The position numbers were made by a program, and so were the translations under genes. The notes beneath the pieces are model-generated. The model did no database searches, had not been told where the DNA came from, and worked only from the letters and a program-made list of their open reading frames with translations. 64,000 nt of DNA from an uncultured Eggerthellaceae bacterium (lineage in GTDB: Bacteria; Actinomycetota; Coriobacteriia; Coriobacteriales; Eggerthellaceae), in NCBI GenBank assembly GCA_949840905.1, contig CATKXW010000003.1, positions 48,914-112,913 of the forward strand, written 5' to 3'. This document shows, one piece after another, positions 17,424-26,688 of the stretch. Positions within the stretch are counted from its first letter, which is position 1. Each line of letters starts with the position of its first letter.

Positions 17424-20372
17424 ATGCCTTCGCCGAAGAAACCCCGCGACATCGTCGCGCTCGAAGAGCTTCACGGCACGAAGCCTGTCCCCTCGCGCGT
17501 CCTCCTCCGATCCCTCGGCGATCGCACCCTCGCTTGGCTGCTCGCACTGCTGCTATGCTGCACGATGCTGCCTTTGGCAGCCTTCGCTTCACCCGATCAG
17601 GACGCCACCTCGCTCCGATCCGACACGCCGACCGCGACCGAAGACAGGTCCGCTCCCGACGCTCCCGATGGATCGCTGCCGGCCGAGCCTGACGCTTCCC
17701 CGAGCATCCCTCCCGAGAACACCGACGATGATGACGTTTCGTCTTCCGATCACGAGGTGACCGGCCCCGCAGAAGGCACCGATGGCGAGGAGACCGCCGC
17801 CCCCGACCTCGATGGGTCGCGACCGGCACCGCCGACCTCCCAAGAACCGCAAGAAGCCGTGTCGTTCGACCGCACCTATTATGCGAACATCTCCTTTTCG
17901 CCCGCAGACGAATCCACGCCCAGCGATACCTCAGACCTCTGCACAGGCACCACGCTCTATGCCTCGGTATTTCAGATGATGAACGCAGCCGATGGCATGC
18001 GCGTCCCAATCGTCGATGACGGTACTTTCTCTTATAGATGGTATGCCAGCGGCTCGCGCTCTTTGTGGGGCCTTTCCGAAAAGGATGCTATCGAAGGCGC
18101 TGACAAGAGCACTCTGCTGCTCACCGACGAGCTGATCGACAAGTACCTCTACGTGAAGGTGACAGCTTCCGACGGCACCACCACCAACGGGCCGCGCTAC
18201 TGGGATTGGCTGAGCGGCATCCTTCACGGCGTCGGCCCCATCGTCGCCGCCCAGGAAGACCGCGATCCAGCTGACGGCTCCCTCAAGCCCGTCGACCCGG
18301 ATCATACGCCCGAAGTCCCCGAAGCTCCCGAGACTCCCGAGGGCTCCGACAAGCCCGGAACTTCTGGCGAAGCCCGGCCGGAGCGACCCGAACCCATGGA
18401 GTCCACCGCCATCATAACCGTGACCGGCACCACGAAGCATCGACCGGGAACCTCGTTCTTCTATTCCACATGGATATCGTCCATCGAGTATCGCTGGTTC
18501 GACGGATATGGAGTGAGCGCCTGGGACGCCTTCGAGAAGACGCTGGTCGGTCAGGGGTATTCCTATGAGACCGGTCGACATTATCCCTCCTCGATCACCA
18601 GCCCCGATGGCAGCTACGCGCTCGGAACGACCGTGGAGCCCGCACCGGCCTATTGGGCGTTCTACCTCAATGGCAAGCCGGCCGATCTGCTCAGCTGCGA
18701 CTATCACCTTCAGAATGGCGATCACATCGAGCTGCGCTACCACGATACGAGCAGCGAGGTGAACGATTCTTTGGTCGTCCATCCCGAAGAGGTCACGCCC
18801 GATGCGCCCGTCATCTGGGGCGGCGTCGGAACCAATGGCACCGGTGCGGCGACCAGCCTGGTCACGCCCACCACCGACCTCGCGACCGGCTGGACGTTCG
18901 ACCTCAGCGAAGGGATCGACGGTGCCGGCTGGTCAGAACCGCTCATGGTGAACGACCGCATCTACCTGGCCACGGCCACGCGATTCTGCGTGCTCGATCG
19001 CGAGACCGGCCAACTGCTAGGCTCCACCCCTCTCGCCGGACCCATCGACAAGGGCTGCTGCCAACCGGTATACGTGAGCGGCAAAGTGGTGGTCCCGCTG
19101 GCGAACGGGCAGCTGCAAGCGTTCTCCGTCTCCACCATGCATTGCATTTGGGTGAGCGAGTCGGTGACGGAAGGGGCTGCCGCAGAAGGCCAGGCGATGT
19201 CTTCTCTCTACGTACATGACGGACGCATCTACGTGGCCACCACGACCGAGGGCCACGCTGTCTCCGGCGGACGGCTCATCTGCCTCGACATCGACACCGG
19301 TGCTTGGTGCTGGTCGCGCGAAAACGCCGAGGTCGGCTATCGCTGGACAGGAACGGCCCAGCTGAACGGCTATATCTTGGTCGGCAACGATGACGGCGTT
19401 CTGGAGGCCATCGCGATAGATTCCCAAACCGGCGAGGCGGCCGGCAGCCTGGCGCTGGGCAGCCGAGCACGCGGGCGCTCTGCCGCTGTGGTCTCACAGG
19501 TCGCCGAGGATGATCACGCCTACTGCATCACGCGCGACGGCGTGTTCCACAAGGTCAGCGTGAGCGACGACGGAACGCTCATCGAGGTCGGCCGCGTATC
19601 GTTCGCCGCATCGTCTACCTCCACGCCCACCATCTGCGATGGCGCGGCATACGTGGGCGGCGTCGATGCCGACGGATCCGGCGTTCTCGCCCACATCGAC
19701 ACCGACACCCTGAGCTGCAACGTGGTGCGCGGCCCGGGCGGCAGCCCGCTCTCGGCCGAAGTGAAGGGAACACCGCTGGTGTCGAAGCAGCCGACCGGCA
19801 CGTTCATCTACTTCACCTGCGCCGGCACCTCCGGCGTCTACCTTTATAAGGTAGGGGATGCGGCCGCGAGGCTGATCTACGAGCCTTCAGCCGGATCAGC
19901 GGACTGCGGCGTGAGCAGCATCGTAGCTGGCCCGGATGGGCGTCTGTATTGCGTGACCGACCGCGGTCAGCTGATCGAGCTGAAAGAGCAGCCGGCTATC
20001 AGCGTTCCTGATACGACGCAGAAGCCCACCGCACCCGGTCCCACACGCCCTGCCCAGACCGACCAGCTCGAACGCATGATGGACCAGATGGCGGCCATCG
20101 AGAGAGAGTCGCTGAACGCCTCTCCTCGCAGGATCGAGAATGCCACCACCGCGCCTACGACGACGCCAGCAGACCCGACCGAAGAGGAAGCGGAGACGGA
20201 GACCGCAACGACACGACGTCCCATCTCCTCGTTCATCGAGGATCTGAGCATGCAGGCCCAGGATGTGGCTCTCGTGAAATGGGTGCTCTTCGCCAGCGGC
20301 GGCTTGTTCGTGGGCGCCGTCGTCCTTCTGGCCATCGTACTGCCGTTCTATTCTCGCCGCAAGAAGCTCTAG
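17424..20372 (+). CDS. large secreted beta-propeller protein with DUF4430-like domain, membrane anchored
   Basis: The 982-residue protein has an N-terminal signal (hydrophobic stretch about 35-53, cleavage likely after AFA). A Pro/Asp/Glu/Thr-rich low-complexity region follows, then a DUF4430-like region around 330-450 (YWAFYLNGKPADLLSCDY, LQNGDHIELRYHD). A PQQ-type beta-propeller follows (about 480-850, with DRETGQLLGSTPL and DIDTGAWCWSREN repeats). Near the end are an acidic Thr/Pro linker, one TM helix and the tail RRKKL. GGAGG precedes the ATG. It resembles a surface adhesin or binding protein; the ligand is unknown. Confidence 0.85.
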   Translation: MPSPKKPRDIVALEELHGTKPVPSRVLLRSLGDRTLAWLLALLLCCTMLPLAAFASPDQDATSLRSDTPTATEDRSAPDAPDGSLPAEPDASPSIPPENTDDDDVSSSDHEVTGPAEGTDGEETAAPDLDGSRPAPPTSQEPQEAVSFDRTYYANISFSPADESTPSDTSDLCTGTTLYASVFQMMNAADGMRVPIVDDGTFSYRWYASGSRSLWGLSEKDAIEGADKSTLLLTDELIDKYLYVKVTASDGTTTNGPRYWDWLSGILHGVGPIVAAQEDRDPADGSLKPVDPDHTPEVPEAPETPEGSDKPGTSGEARPERPEPMESTAIITVTGTTKHRPGTSFFYSTWISSIEYRWFDGYGVSAWDAFEKTLVGQGYSYETGRHYPSSITSPDGSYALGTTVEPAPAYWAFYLNGKPADLLSCDYHLQNGDHIELRYHDTSSEVNDSLVVHPEEVTPDAPVIWGGVGTNGTGAATSLVTPTTDLATGWTFDLSEGIDGAGWSEPLMVNDRIYLATATRFCVLDRETGQLLGSTPLAGPIDKGCCQPVYVSGKVVVPLANGQLQAFSVSTMHCIWVSESVTEGAAAEGQAMSSLYVHDGRIYVATTTEGHAVSGGRLICLDIDTGAWCWSRENAEVGYRWTGTAQLNGYILVGNDDGVLEAIAIDSQTGEAAGSLALGSRARGRSAAVVSQVAEDDHAYCITRDGVFHKVSVSDDGTLIEVGRVSFAASSTSTPTICDGAAYVGGVDADGSGVLAHIDTDTLSCNVVRGPGGSPLSAEVKGTPLVSKQPTGTFIYFTCAGTSGVYLYKVGDAAARLIYEPSAGSADCGVSSIVAGPDGRLYCVTDRGQLIELKEQPAISVPDTTQKPTAPGPTRPAQTDQLERMMDQMAAIERESLNASPRRIENATTAPTTTPADPTEEEAETETATTRRPISSFIEDLSMQAQDVALVKWVLFASGGLFVGAVVLLAIVLPFYSRRKKL

Positions 20373-20507
20373 CGCGAGCGCGCACCGCATACCGCAGCTC
20401 TCCGACAGCTTCCCTCCTCCGCCTTCCGTTCGCGATACGGAACGGAAGATGCCACCTTCCCGCATCTTCCCACCCTTCCGTCAGGCTCATAAGCCCCCTG
20501 ATACGCC

Positions 20508-21740
20508 TCAGAAGCCCCCGATATGCTCTACCTTCGTTCGCAAGATGCGGCGCACCGATGCTTCTATGCGTTCCTTCGCAAGGCTCCCATCGCGCAAGGC
20601 GTCCTTCACTGCTTCGAGCGCTTCTCCCAGGTCAGCGGGCATCAATAGCATGTCGCATCCCGCCTGCAATGCGAACACCGCCGCTTCGGCCGTGGTGTAG
20701 TATTCGCCCACTGCTCCCATCGACAACGAATCGGTGATGACGATGCCCTGAAAGCCCAGGGAACCCCGCAGGATGTCGGTCACGATGACCGACGACAAGC
20801 AAGCGGGCGTATCGTCGCCCACGATGGTCGGCAACGATAGATGGCCCACCATCACCAGGGGCACGCCCGCTTCGATGGCCGCCTTGAACGGTACGAGCTC
20901 GATAGCTTCCAGTTGGCTGAGCGCTCCTTGGAAGACGATGCGCGAATCGTGGCTATCGCCCAGCGCTGCACCGATCCCCGGAAAGTGCTTCGCGCTGCAC
21001 AGCACCCCTGCATCCGTGAAGCCGCGCACTTGGGCCGCTACCATATCGGCCACCAGCGCCGGATCATCGCCGAAGGAGCGCTGACGCATGGTGTCGCTAG
21101 AGGGGTTGTTCGCCACATCGCATACCGGCGCGAAATCGGTGTTGAAACCCAACGTGCTCAGGTAGTCACCGATGACCTCGGCCGCCTCTTCCGCCAAAGC
21201 CGTATCGCCCGTCGCGCCGATGACCGCCATGTCGCCCACATCGGGCGCATCGAATCCCTCTTTACCACCAATGCGCACCACCGTGCCGCCCTCTTCGTCC
21301 ACGCACAGCAGAGGCGGGATGCCGCAAGCTTCCCGAGCAAAAGCGAACGTGTTGCTCAACATGGACGAGGTCTGCGCCGCATCGAGAAGGTTCTGACCGA
21401 AATAGATCACACCGCCCACCGGACATGCAGCCAAAGCTTCCTTGGTGGCATCCCCCGCTTGGATGACGACGCCCGTTCCGGTCAGGCTCTCCGGCGTCAC
21501 CACGAACAGCTGGCACAGCTTCTCTTCATCGCCCAACGAAGCGAGGAGCTCGTCGACGCGCTTCTCCACCGGATCGGCCATCCCCTCGGCAGCAGATGCG
21601 CCCTGCGCCGGTTCACCCTGCAAGGTTCCTTCCTCCCAGGACCCCGCACACCCGAACAGAGCCGCCCCCGCCACCGCGCTTCCCGCGGCCACGAAGAACC
21701 CCCGCCGCGACAAGCCATCGTTCGTGCTACTCGCCATCAT
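20508..21740 (-). CDS. Tat-exported lipoprotein, glycoside hydrolase family 3 (beta-N-acetylhexosaminidase-like)
   Basis: The 410-residue protein begins with a twin-arginine signal (LSRRGFFVAAG) and a lipobox (LFGCAG), so it is exported folded and lipid-anchored. The GH3 N-terminal TIM barrel follows, with the NagZ-type motif CSAKHFPGIGAALGDSH and the nucleophile region VVITDSLSM. The likely role is trimming beta-linked GlcNAc from peptidoglycan fragments or host glycans at the cell surface. The usual start is ATG 21740 or the next codon. It overlaps the end of the HEPN gene by about 11-14 nt, so transcription may be shared with the HEPN/MNT pair. Confidence 0.9.
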   Translation of the reverse strand: MMASSTNDGLSRRGFFVAAGSAVAGAALFGCAGSWEEGTLQGEPAQGASAAEGMADPVEKRVDELLASLGDEEKLCQLFVVTPESLTGTGVVIQAGDATKEALAACPVGGVIYFGQNLLDAAQTSSMLSNTFAFAREACGIPPLLCVDEEGGTVVRIGGKEGFDAPDVGDMAVIGATGDTALAEEAAEVIGDYLSTLGFNTDFAPVCDVANNPSSDTMRQRSFGDDPALVADMVAAQVRGFTDAGVLCSAKHFPGIGAALGDSHDSRIVFQGALSQLEAIELVPFKAAIEAGVPLVMVGHLSLPTIVGDDTPACLSSVIVTDILRGSLGFQGIVITDSLSMGAVGEYYTTAEAAVFALQAGCDMLLMPADLGEALEAVKDALRDGSLAKERIEASVRRILRTKVEHIGGF

Positions 21741-22140
21741 CCATCTCCTCGTTCAGCTTCGCTGCGACCGCAGCCAAGTAATCATCGACTTCCCGAAGCG
21801 CCCGTTCGGCCTTTCGCTCCTCTATCGCGTACTCTACGACATATCGCAATCGCGCCTCCCACTGGGAGAACATCTCGGCGTGATCCTCTACGTACTCCGA
21901 GAGGTGCAGCTCCACGGCCGCTTCGCGCCCCATGCGTATGAGCTGATCCACATCGTGGGTCTTCGGATACTCGATACCATCCTGCTCCAGCAGGTATTTC
22001 AGCGCTAATTCCACTGCCTTCTGAAGATGGTAGCCGACCATGTTCAGCTGCTCATCGTCTTCGCCTCTATGATCGAAGATCAGCTGTGCGCTCCGCAAGT
22101 TCGACACCGCCTTGTCGAAGAGATTAGCTGCACCGCTCAT
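21727..22140 (-). CDS. HEPN-domain protein (toxin half of an MNT-HEPN pair)
   Basis: The 137-residue helical protein carries the HEPN signature YHLQKAVELALKYLL followed by EYPKTHDVDQLI, as in COG1895/COG2250 proteins. The RX4-6H RNase motif of active HEPN toxins is not obvious. The gene overlaps the upstream HTH-nucleotidyltransferase gene by 17 nt, the usual order for this toxin-antitoxin type, in which the MNT partner can nucleotidylate the HEPN protein (established for some pairs). The C-terminus is charged and helical. Confidence 0.85.
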   Translation of the reverse strand: MSGAANLFDKAVSNLRSAQLIFDHRGEDDEQLNMVGYHLQKAVELALKYLLEQDGIEYPKTHDVDQLIRMGREAAVELHLSEYVEDHAEMFSQWEARLRYVVEYAIEERKAERALREVDDYLAAVAAKLNEEMDDGE

Positions 22141-22657
22141 GGACCGTCACTCCCGTGCGTTCTATCTCATCGCGCAAGCGCTCGTCCGCCATGTGGTTCG
22201 TCCATAGATCGAACGGAAAATCATGAAGTTGCAGGCTCGGAGCGTTCTCGTGCGCCATCTCAACATAAAGGTCCACATCGCTGCCCTGATGGCATCGCTC
22301 GGTCGTGCTCGACCCGAACACCACGACGCGCCGCACGCTCTCGTCCTGGATCAGATCGTCCAACAACGCGCGCACCTTGCGCTGCTGGATCGGGTAGATG
22401 CGCTCGCAATTCGGAAACGGCCTGTCGATGCATACCTTCCAGCGTTCGCGCTTCGGCACAGTGAACCGCGCGCGCTCCTGCTCTCTCTCACGATCGAACA
22501 CGTACGGCAGCAGCCTCTTGATCATGGATACCACATAGCGCGGTGGCGAGCTCTTTCCCTGTTCCCACTGTTGCAGCGTGCGCACGGGAATATCGAATCG
22601 CCGAGCGAACTCCCGCTGGCTCAACCCTGTCCGCTGCCTGATGGCCGCTATCTCCAT
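22124..22657 (-). CDS. HTH-nucleotidyltransferase fusion (MNT antitoxin with its own DNA-binding domain)
   Basis: The 177-residue protein starts with an HTH of the helix-turn-helix/DUF1870 type (IRQRTGLSQREFARRFDIPVRTLQQWEQGK, residues 5-34). The second half is a minimal nucleotidyltransferase with the catalytic pattern FGSSTTERCHQGSDVDLYV (about 115-133, GS-x-D-x-D). AAAGGG sits 7 nt before the ATG. The gene overlaps the HEPN gene by 17 nt. A perfect 9-bp-arm palindrome lies 16 nt upstream, so the HTH most likely represses its own operon. MNT proteins usually lack an HTH, so the fusion makes this a compact self-regulating unit. Confidence 0.88.
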   Translation of the reverse strand: MEIAAIRQRTGLSQREFARRFDIPVRTLQQWEQGKSSPPRYVVSMIKRLLPYVFDREREQERARFTVPKRERWKVCIDRPFPNCERIYPIQQRKVRALLDDLIQDESVRRVVVFGSSTTERCHQGSDVDLYVEMAHENAPSLQLHDFPFDLWTNHMADERLRDEIERTGVTVHERCS

Positions 22658-22672
22658 AAGCCGACCCTTTCG

Positions 22673-22693
22673 CTGTACGTTGATAACGTACAG
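22673..22693 (-). promoter_or_regulatory. palindromic operator of the HTH-MNT/HEPN operon
   Basis: CTGTACGTT (22673-22681) and AACGTACAG (22685-22693) form perfect 9-bp arms with a 3-nt centre. On the minus strand a TATACT -10 hexamer overlaps the upstream end of the palindrome, placing it over the transcription start. This is the expected position for a repressor site. Confidence 0.75.
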
Positions 22694-22731
22694 TATATCC
22701 GCTTCTTACCCAAAACCATCACGATCGACCC

Positions 22732-22762
22732 TTGACCCGCACATAATGTGCGGGCTTAGACT
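22732..22762 (+). promoter_or_regulatory. MerR-type promoter with 19-bp spacer and internal dyad
   Basis: TTGACC (22732-22737) and TAGACT (22757-22762) are separated by 19 bp. The perfect dyad CCCGCACATAATGTGCGGG (22736-22754) fills the spacer. An overlong spacer with a centred dyad is the classic MerR-controlled promoter design, and the first gene downstream is itself a MerR regulator. Confidence 0.8.
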
Positions 22763-22782
22763 AGAGGCAGGAGGTGAGGAAC

Positions 22783-24171
22783 ATGACGAAGATAGACGGA
22801 GCGCCGAGGTTCCTGACGTCTCAGGTGAAAAAGCTGACGGGTGCCACTCGGCGGCAACTGGAAAACTGGGAGAACCTGGGACTTCTCTGCCCGGAGCGAA
22901 CCACATCCCATGTCGCGAACGAGTGGCGGCTCTACAGCGAAGAGGATCTGGAGCGCATCCAAGACATATTGCTGCTCAAGGAGTTCGGCCTCGAGCTAAA
23001 GGAGATACGAACGATCTTGGATGCGCCCGAAGAGGAGCGGCGTCAACATATGAGCGCCTGCACCGAGCGGCTAGAAGCGCAATACGATGCGCTGCGACGG
23101 CGACTGCTGCTCTCCTCGATAGCCCGAACAGACGCGGCACCGAGGCTGCGTGACGATGCCGCCGGCTTCGGAGACCTCGAAGCTCTTAAGCGCTCGTATG
23201 CCCAAGACGAGAACCTGCAACTGATGACACGCTGGCTGAACAGCCACACCGAGCGTGATGTGGAGCACTTCGCCCAAGAGCTCGCCTCGATAGCATCGGA
23301 GTTCAACGCGCTCGAAGACGCCACTTGGTCTGAAGCCGAGATCGTGATAGCGCGATTCTGCGACATATGGAGCAAGCGGTTCGGATGGCCCTCCATCGGT
23401 CAGATGCTGGTGCTCTCCGAAACCTTCTCCGACCCCGAAGTTCAAACAGGACGATTCGGCGAAGCGATCAGCGCCGACACCCTGGATCTGATGTCTGAGC
23501 TCTTCTTGCTCGCATGGACCTCGGCAGGACTCGAAAGCCTCGATGAGATATTGGCGCACCTTTATAAGGCGATCCTCGATGACGCTTCCGATGCGCCCGG
23601 ACCTTCAACGTTAAAAGCCATCCGTCAGAGCACCGATACGCTGTGCGCGCTGGTCAGCGAGCTCGGCGGTGATGCTCATGTTCACGAATGGGCGGCCGGA
23701 CCAAAGCGAGCGCAACGCCTTCTCGAACTGAACGATATGGTGTTCGACTATCTAGTGAACGTGGCCCTTGATGACGATCTGGGCTCTTATCTGGCACTGG
23801 ATGAGCTCGACACCATCGACGCTGACGCCATCGAGATGGCTCAGCAGATGATCCGTGCCTGCGCCGAAGATGACCTAGACCGCTGGCTCGATCGCGAAGG
23901 GATAGCATCGCTTCACCAACGGGCCGATGATTGGCGCAATATGCTCATGCTCAGCTGGCTTCATAAGGGCCCCGCTGGAGCGGATATAGAAAGGGGCGCC
24001 TCCGAGACCGAGCTGACCGCCGCCTTTCACGCCTGGTTCGAGAACTGGTTCTCAGAAGCCTATCCTGGCCCTCCCGAAGCACGCTGGGCCACACAAGAGG
24101 AGTCGTGTGCGCGAGAACGTACCATGCGCGAGCTGATCGAATCCTTCGATGACGAGCGCACTGGAACCTGA
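22783..24171 (+). CDS. MerR-family regulator with large helical effector domain
   Basis: ATG 22783 is preceded by GGAGG 9 nt upstream; a GTG at 22774 is an alternative. Residues 8-75 are a MerR winged helix (FLTSQVKKLTGATRRQLENWENLGLLCP, NEWRLYSEEDLERIQDILLLKEFGLELKEI). A coiled-coil dimerisation helix follows (about 80-110), then a long, acidic, helical domain of about 340 residues with no metal-binding Cys cluster. A TipAS-like ligand domain is possible but would be unusually large. Its promoter holds a MerR dyad, so it is probably autoregulated. Confidence 0.85.
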   Translation: MTKIDGAPRFLTSQVKKLTGATRRQLENWENLGLLCPERTTSHVANEWRLYSEEDLERIQDILLLKEFGLELKEIRTILDAPEEERRQHMSACTERLEAQYDALRRRLLLSSIARTDAAPRLRDDAAGFGDLEALKRSYAQDENLQLMTRWLNSHTERDVEHFAQELASIASEFNALEDATWSEAEIVIARFCDIWSKRFGWPSIGQMLVLSETFSDPEVQTGRFGEAISADTLDLMSELFLLAWTSAGLESLDEILAHLYKAILDDASDAPGPSTLKAIRQSTDTLCALVSELGGDAHVHEWAAGPKRAQRLLELNDMVFDYLVNVALDDDLGSYLALDELDTIDADAIEMAQQMIRACAEDDLDRWLDREGIASLHQRADDWRNMLMLSWLHKGPAGADIERGASETELTAAFHAWFENWFSEAYPGPPEARWATQEESCARERTMRELIESFDDERTGT

Positions 24172-24225
24172 TGGCAGCGACCATCTTCAAGGGAAGCTCG
24201 CGGACAGCCTAAAGACCTACAACAG

Positions 24226-24441
24226 CTAGAACGTGAACAACGAGCTCACCGGCGTGTCGAGCGCCTCAGCGATACGCGCGAGGTCATCCATGCCAACGCT
24301 CACGCGCCCGGTCTCGATGCGCCAGATGTGAGACTTGCTGCTCCCCACCATGAGCGCCAATCGAGCCTGCGAAAGCCCCTGCTCCTCCCGCCGCGCCCGC
24401 ACAGCATTCCCCAATGCGACCCTTTTCTCCTCAGCATTCAT
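24226..24441 (-). CDS. small XRE-family HTH regulator
   Basis: The 71-residue protein is essentially one HTH_XRE domain: VRARREEQGLSQARLALMVGS, then SHIWRIETGRVSVGMDDLARIAEALD. Single-domain XRE proteins of this size are usually repressors or antitoxin-like regulators. It is transcribed divergently from the lipoprotein gene starting at 24514, so the roughly 70-bp gap between them holds both promoters and is a likely operator region. Confidence 0.85.
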   Translation of the reverse strand: MNAEEKRVALGNAVRARREEQGLSQARLALMVGSSKSHIWRIETGRVSVGMDDLARIAEALDTPVSSLFTF

Positions 24442-24513
24442 CCCCCCAGCCTATGTGCTAGACTGACCCAAACGGCTTCATATTTGGTGCCATTTAGATC
24501 GAAAGGAACTGCA

Positions 24514-25494
24514 ATGGATCGAACGAAACGTACCATCAAGCGCGTAGTGACTTGCTGCTCGGCGATGCTCCTTACCATCGCTCTCGTAGGTTGCTCTAGC
24601 GGCCCAGAAAACGCTGCTGCGCCCGAAGGCTCATCAAAACCCACGCAAACGCAAGTTCTCGACCGTTCGGTCACGATCGAGCCGACGACTCTTGTCGATG
24701 ACGCAGCGATCACCGTCGTGGCCGATTCGCTCTCATTCAAAAGCGACAATCTCTATATCAACCTATCATTCATGAACAAATCAACAGACAAGCTGAGCGT
24801 TACTGCCGGAACGGCCGGCTACGACTGCAATTACATCAATGACTATATGGTCGATGGAGGCTGGTTCTCCGCTGATATCGAACCAGGAGAGACAGTTCAA
24901 GAAGAGACCTATTTCAATGCATCGCTCTTGGCGATGCTCGGCATTTCCGAGATTCGAGAGATAGGTCTCGGCATCACGGTGAAGAACAGCCAGTACAATA
25001 CGCTCTTCCAGGGACCCGTGAACATCAAAACATCGCTCTATGAATCGACCGGCGAAGGCACTGGCAACTACCAGAACGCCATGAAAGATCGCTCTGTGCT
25101 GAGCCGACTCAATATAACCATGAAGAAATTCTCTACCGTTGAGGCATTCTCGCAGAATGGCATACGCGTCGTCTCCGAAGCTCTCGCCGAGAATGTCGAT
25201 GGGGACAAGTCCCTTCTGCTCGAAACGGTCAACGACTCGACCGATATCGCAGGAGTAAGGCTCAGCAACATAGTCATCAACGGGGAAATGGCCTACGAAG
25301 GATACTGGACCGGCGAGATCATCCTCCCTGGCAAGCAGGCTATCATGACCCTCAACTTCGCCAGCATGATCGACGACGACGAGCAGGATCGATTCGATTT
25401 GAACAATATTCGCACCATCACATTCCAACTTGATGCGAAAGACGAGAATAGCAATACGATCATCCCGAACACTGAGGTCACGATCAATATCTGA
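24514..25494 (+). CDS. lipoprotein of unknown function
   Basis: The start is ATG 24514 (MDRTKRTIKR), with GAAAGGAA upstream; the frame continues open to 24328 without support. The 326-residue product has a type II signal peptide (TCCSAMLLTIALVGCSSG) with lipobox LVGC near residue 29. Two similar all-beta modules follow (about 45-165 and 185-326), each starting with a VVADSLSFKSDNLYINLSF-like or VVSEALAENVDGDKSLLLE-like strand, as in DUF5067/DUF4352 lipoproteins. It is the first of three genes whose composition looks less GC-rich than the surroundings. Confidence 0.8.
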   Translation: MDRTKRTIKRVVTCCSAMLLTIALVGCSSGPENAAAPEGSSKPTQTQVLDRSVTIEPTTLVDDAAITVVADSLSFKSDNLYINLSFMNKSTDKLSVTAGTAGYDCNYINDYMVDGGWFSADIEPGETVQEETYFNASLLAMLGISEIREIGLGITVKNSQYNTLFQGPVNIKTSLYESTGEGTGNYQNAMKDRSVLSRLNITMKKFSTVEAFSQNGIRVVSEALAENVDGDKSLLLETVNDSTDIAGVRLSNIVINGEMAYEGYWTGEIILPGKQAIMTLNFASMIDDDEQDRFDLNNIRTITFQLDAKDENSNTIIPNTEVTINI

Positions 25495-25701
25495 TCAACT
25501 CTGAAGCATGATCGAAAGCTCGTTTTCATTTTTACGGCGGAAGCGACTATCAGAGTCCCATTCTCCATAGTTGCTTTCGCCTGATCAGAATATGTGCGAT
25601 GTCCTCACCGCGAATGAACTGCAACCACTACAATAGGGCCGCCCAGAAAGAGCATGGGAGGGTTCGGGTATCAGATCGAAGATATGGGAGGCGCTCGTAT
25701 C

Positions 25702-26646
25702 ATGAAGATGAAGAACATAGCCGCAGGGCTTGCAAAAGCGGGGAGCAAGGCCGCGCAGGCTGCATCGGGAACTGGAGACAAAGCCGCAAAAGCTGCAGCG
25801 AGCAGCTTGAAGAAGGTCGCTGAAAAAGCTCAACAGGCCCATCATGAGATGCGAATGGCTCGCTTAAACCCTCTTTTCCCAGAGGAATATGAAGACCCCG
25901 ACTTCGACCTTCCCAATATGATCGCTATCGTCGATGAGGATCAGCGCAAGAATATTCCGGAATGCCACGGGGCTATCGGCTGGATCGACGATGATACAGA
26001 ACTGGAAGTCCTTAACCTCTATCTTGAGGCAGTCCCTTCCAGCGGGCTGAGCTTTTATCCCCCCGCGACCATCGGCACCGTCTACTATCGCGACACGTTC
26101 AACGAAAAGCACTTCATAGACGTGACCATCTTCTCCTCCGTGGTTCAAAAGGACAAGATGACAGAACTTCGCAATATCGCTTATGCTCTTGGCGCTACGG
26201 AATGCAGGCTCGAGTCTCATGAACGCAAACGCTCTCTCAATGTCAAGACGAAGAATGGCAGCGTCAAGAGCAAGCTTCCCGTAAAAGATACCACGCTCAA
26301 AGCTAATGCCTCTGCGGAGGTCTCCGAAAAAGGGGAGTCATCAGAGCAGGGAACCGTTCAATTCGTGCAAACCTTCAAAGGGGGGCGTGAGCCGATGGCT
26401 CCAGAATTGAGATGGTTCGAGCACGATAAAGAGCTCGTCTCCTTGGTAAGCATGGTCCTGTCGAGCGATTCGCTGACAGAATATACGATCAAGCTCAACT
26501 CGTCCGCTTTCTGCTCCATGTCGCTTCAGCTCGCCTCCAAGATCGATGCATCGCTGAAGAAGCTGGGTGTGTCTGGAAACTTTTCCATGAGAGGCGAGGT
26601 TTCCACAGAAGCAGAGCAAGCGCTCGAGTTCTATATCAAGTTCTAG
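25702..26646 (+). CDS. conserved-looking soluble protein of unknown function
   Basis: I start at ATG 25702 (MKMKNIAAGLAKAG) because GGGAGG lies 10 nt upstream; in-frame ATGs at 25654 and 25684 are alternatives. The 314-residue product opens with an Ala/Lys-rich amphipathic helix repeat (about 5-45, AGSKAAQAASGTGDKAAKAA). A mixed alpha/beta middle domain (50-180) follows, then a Lys/Ser-rich linker and a second domain (about 205-314) with ELRWFEHDKELVSLV. I do not recognise a family. It has no signal peptide. It lies between the lipoprotein and the multi-spanning protein on the same strand, suggesting a shared process. Confidence 0.75.
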   Translation: MKMKNIAAGLAKAGSKAAQAASGTGDKAAKAAASSLKKVAEKAQQAHHEMRMARLNPLFPEEYEDPDFDLPNMIAIVDEDQRKNIPECHGAIGWIDDDTELEVLNLYLEAVPSSGLSFYPPATIGTVYYRDTFNEKHFIDVTIFSSVVQKDKMTELRNIAYALGATECRLESHERKRSLNVKTKNGSVKSKLPVKDTTLKANASAEVSEKGESSEQGTVQFVQTFKGGREPMAPELRWFEHDKELVSLVSMVLSSDSLTEYTIKLNSSAFCSMSLQLASKIDASLKKLGVSGNFSMRGEVSTEAEQALEFYIKF

Positions 26647-26688
26647 TGAGCATATGGTTATTTTAGAAGGGCGATCGCGAAGCTATCG

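Noticed and set aside
17136..19868. Near-identical CTTTATAAxGTAGGGGA stretches at about 17138 and 19841
   Set aside because: Both encode LYKVGD inside two unrelated coding genes, so shared amino acids explain the similarity; no palindrome or promoter role is evident.
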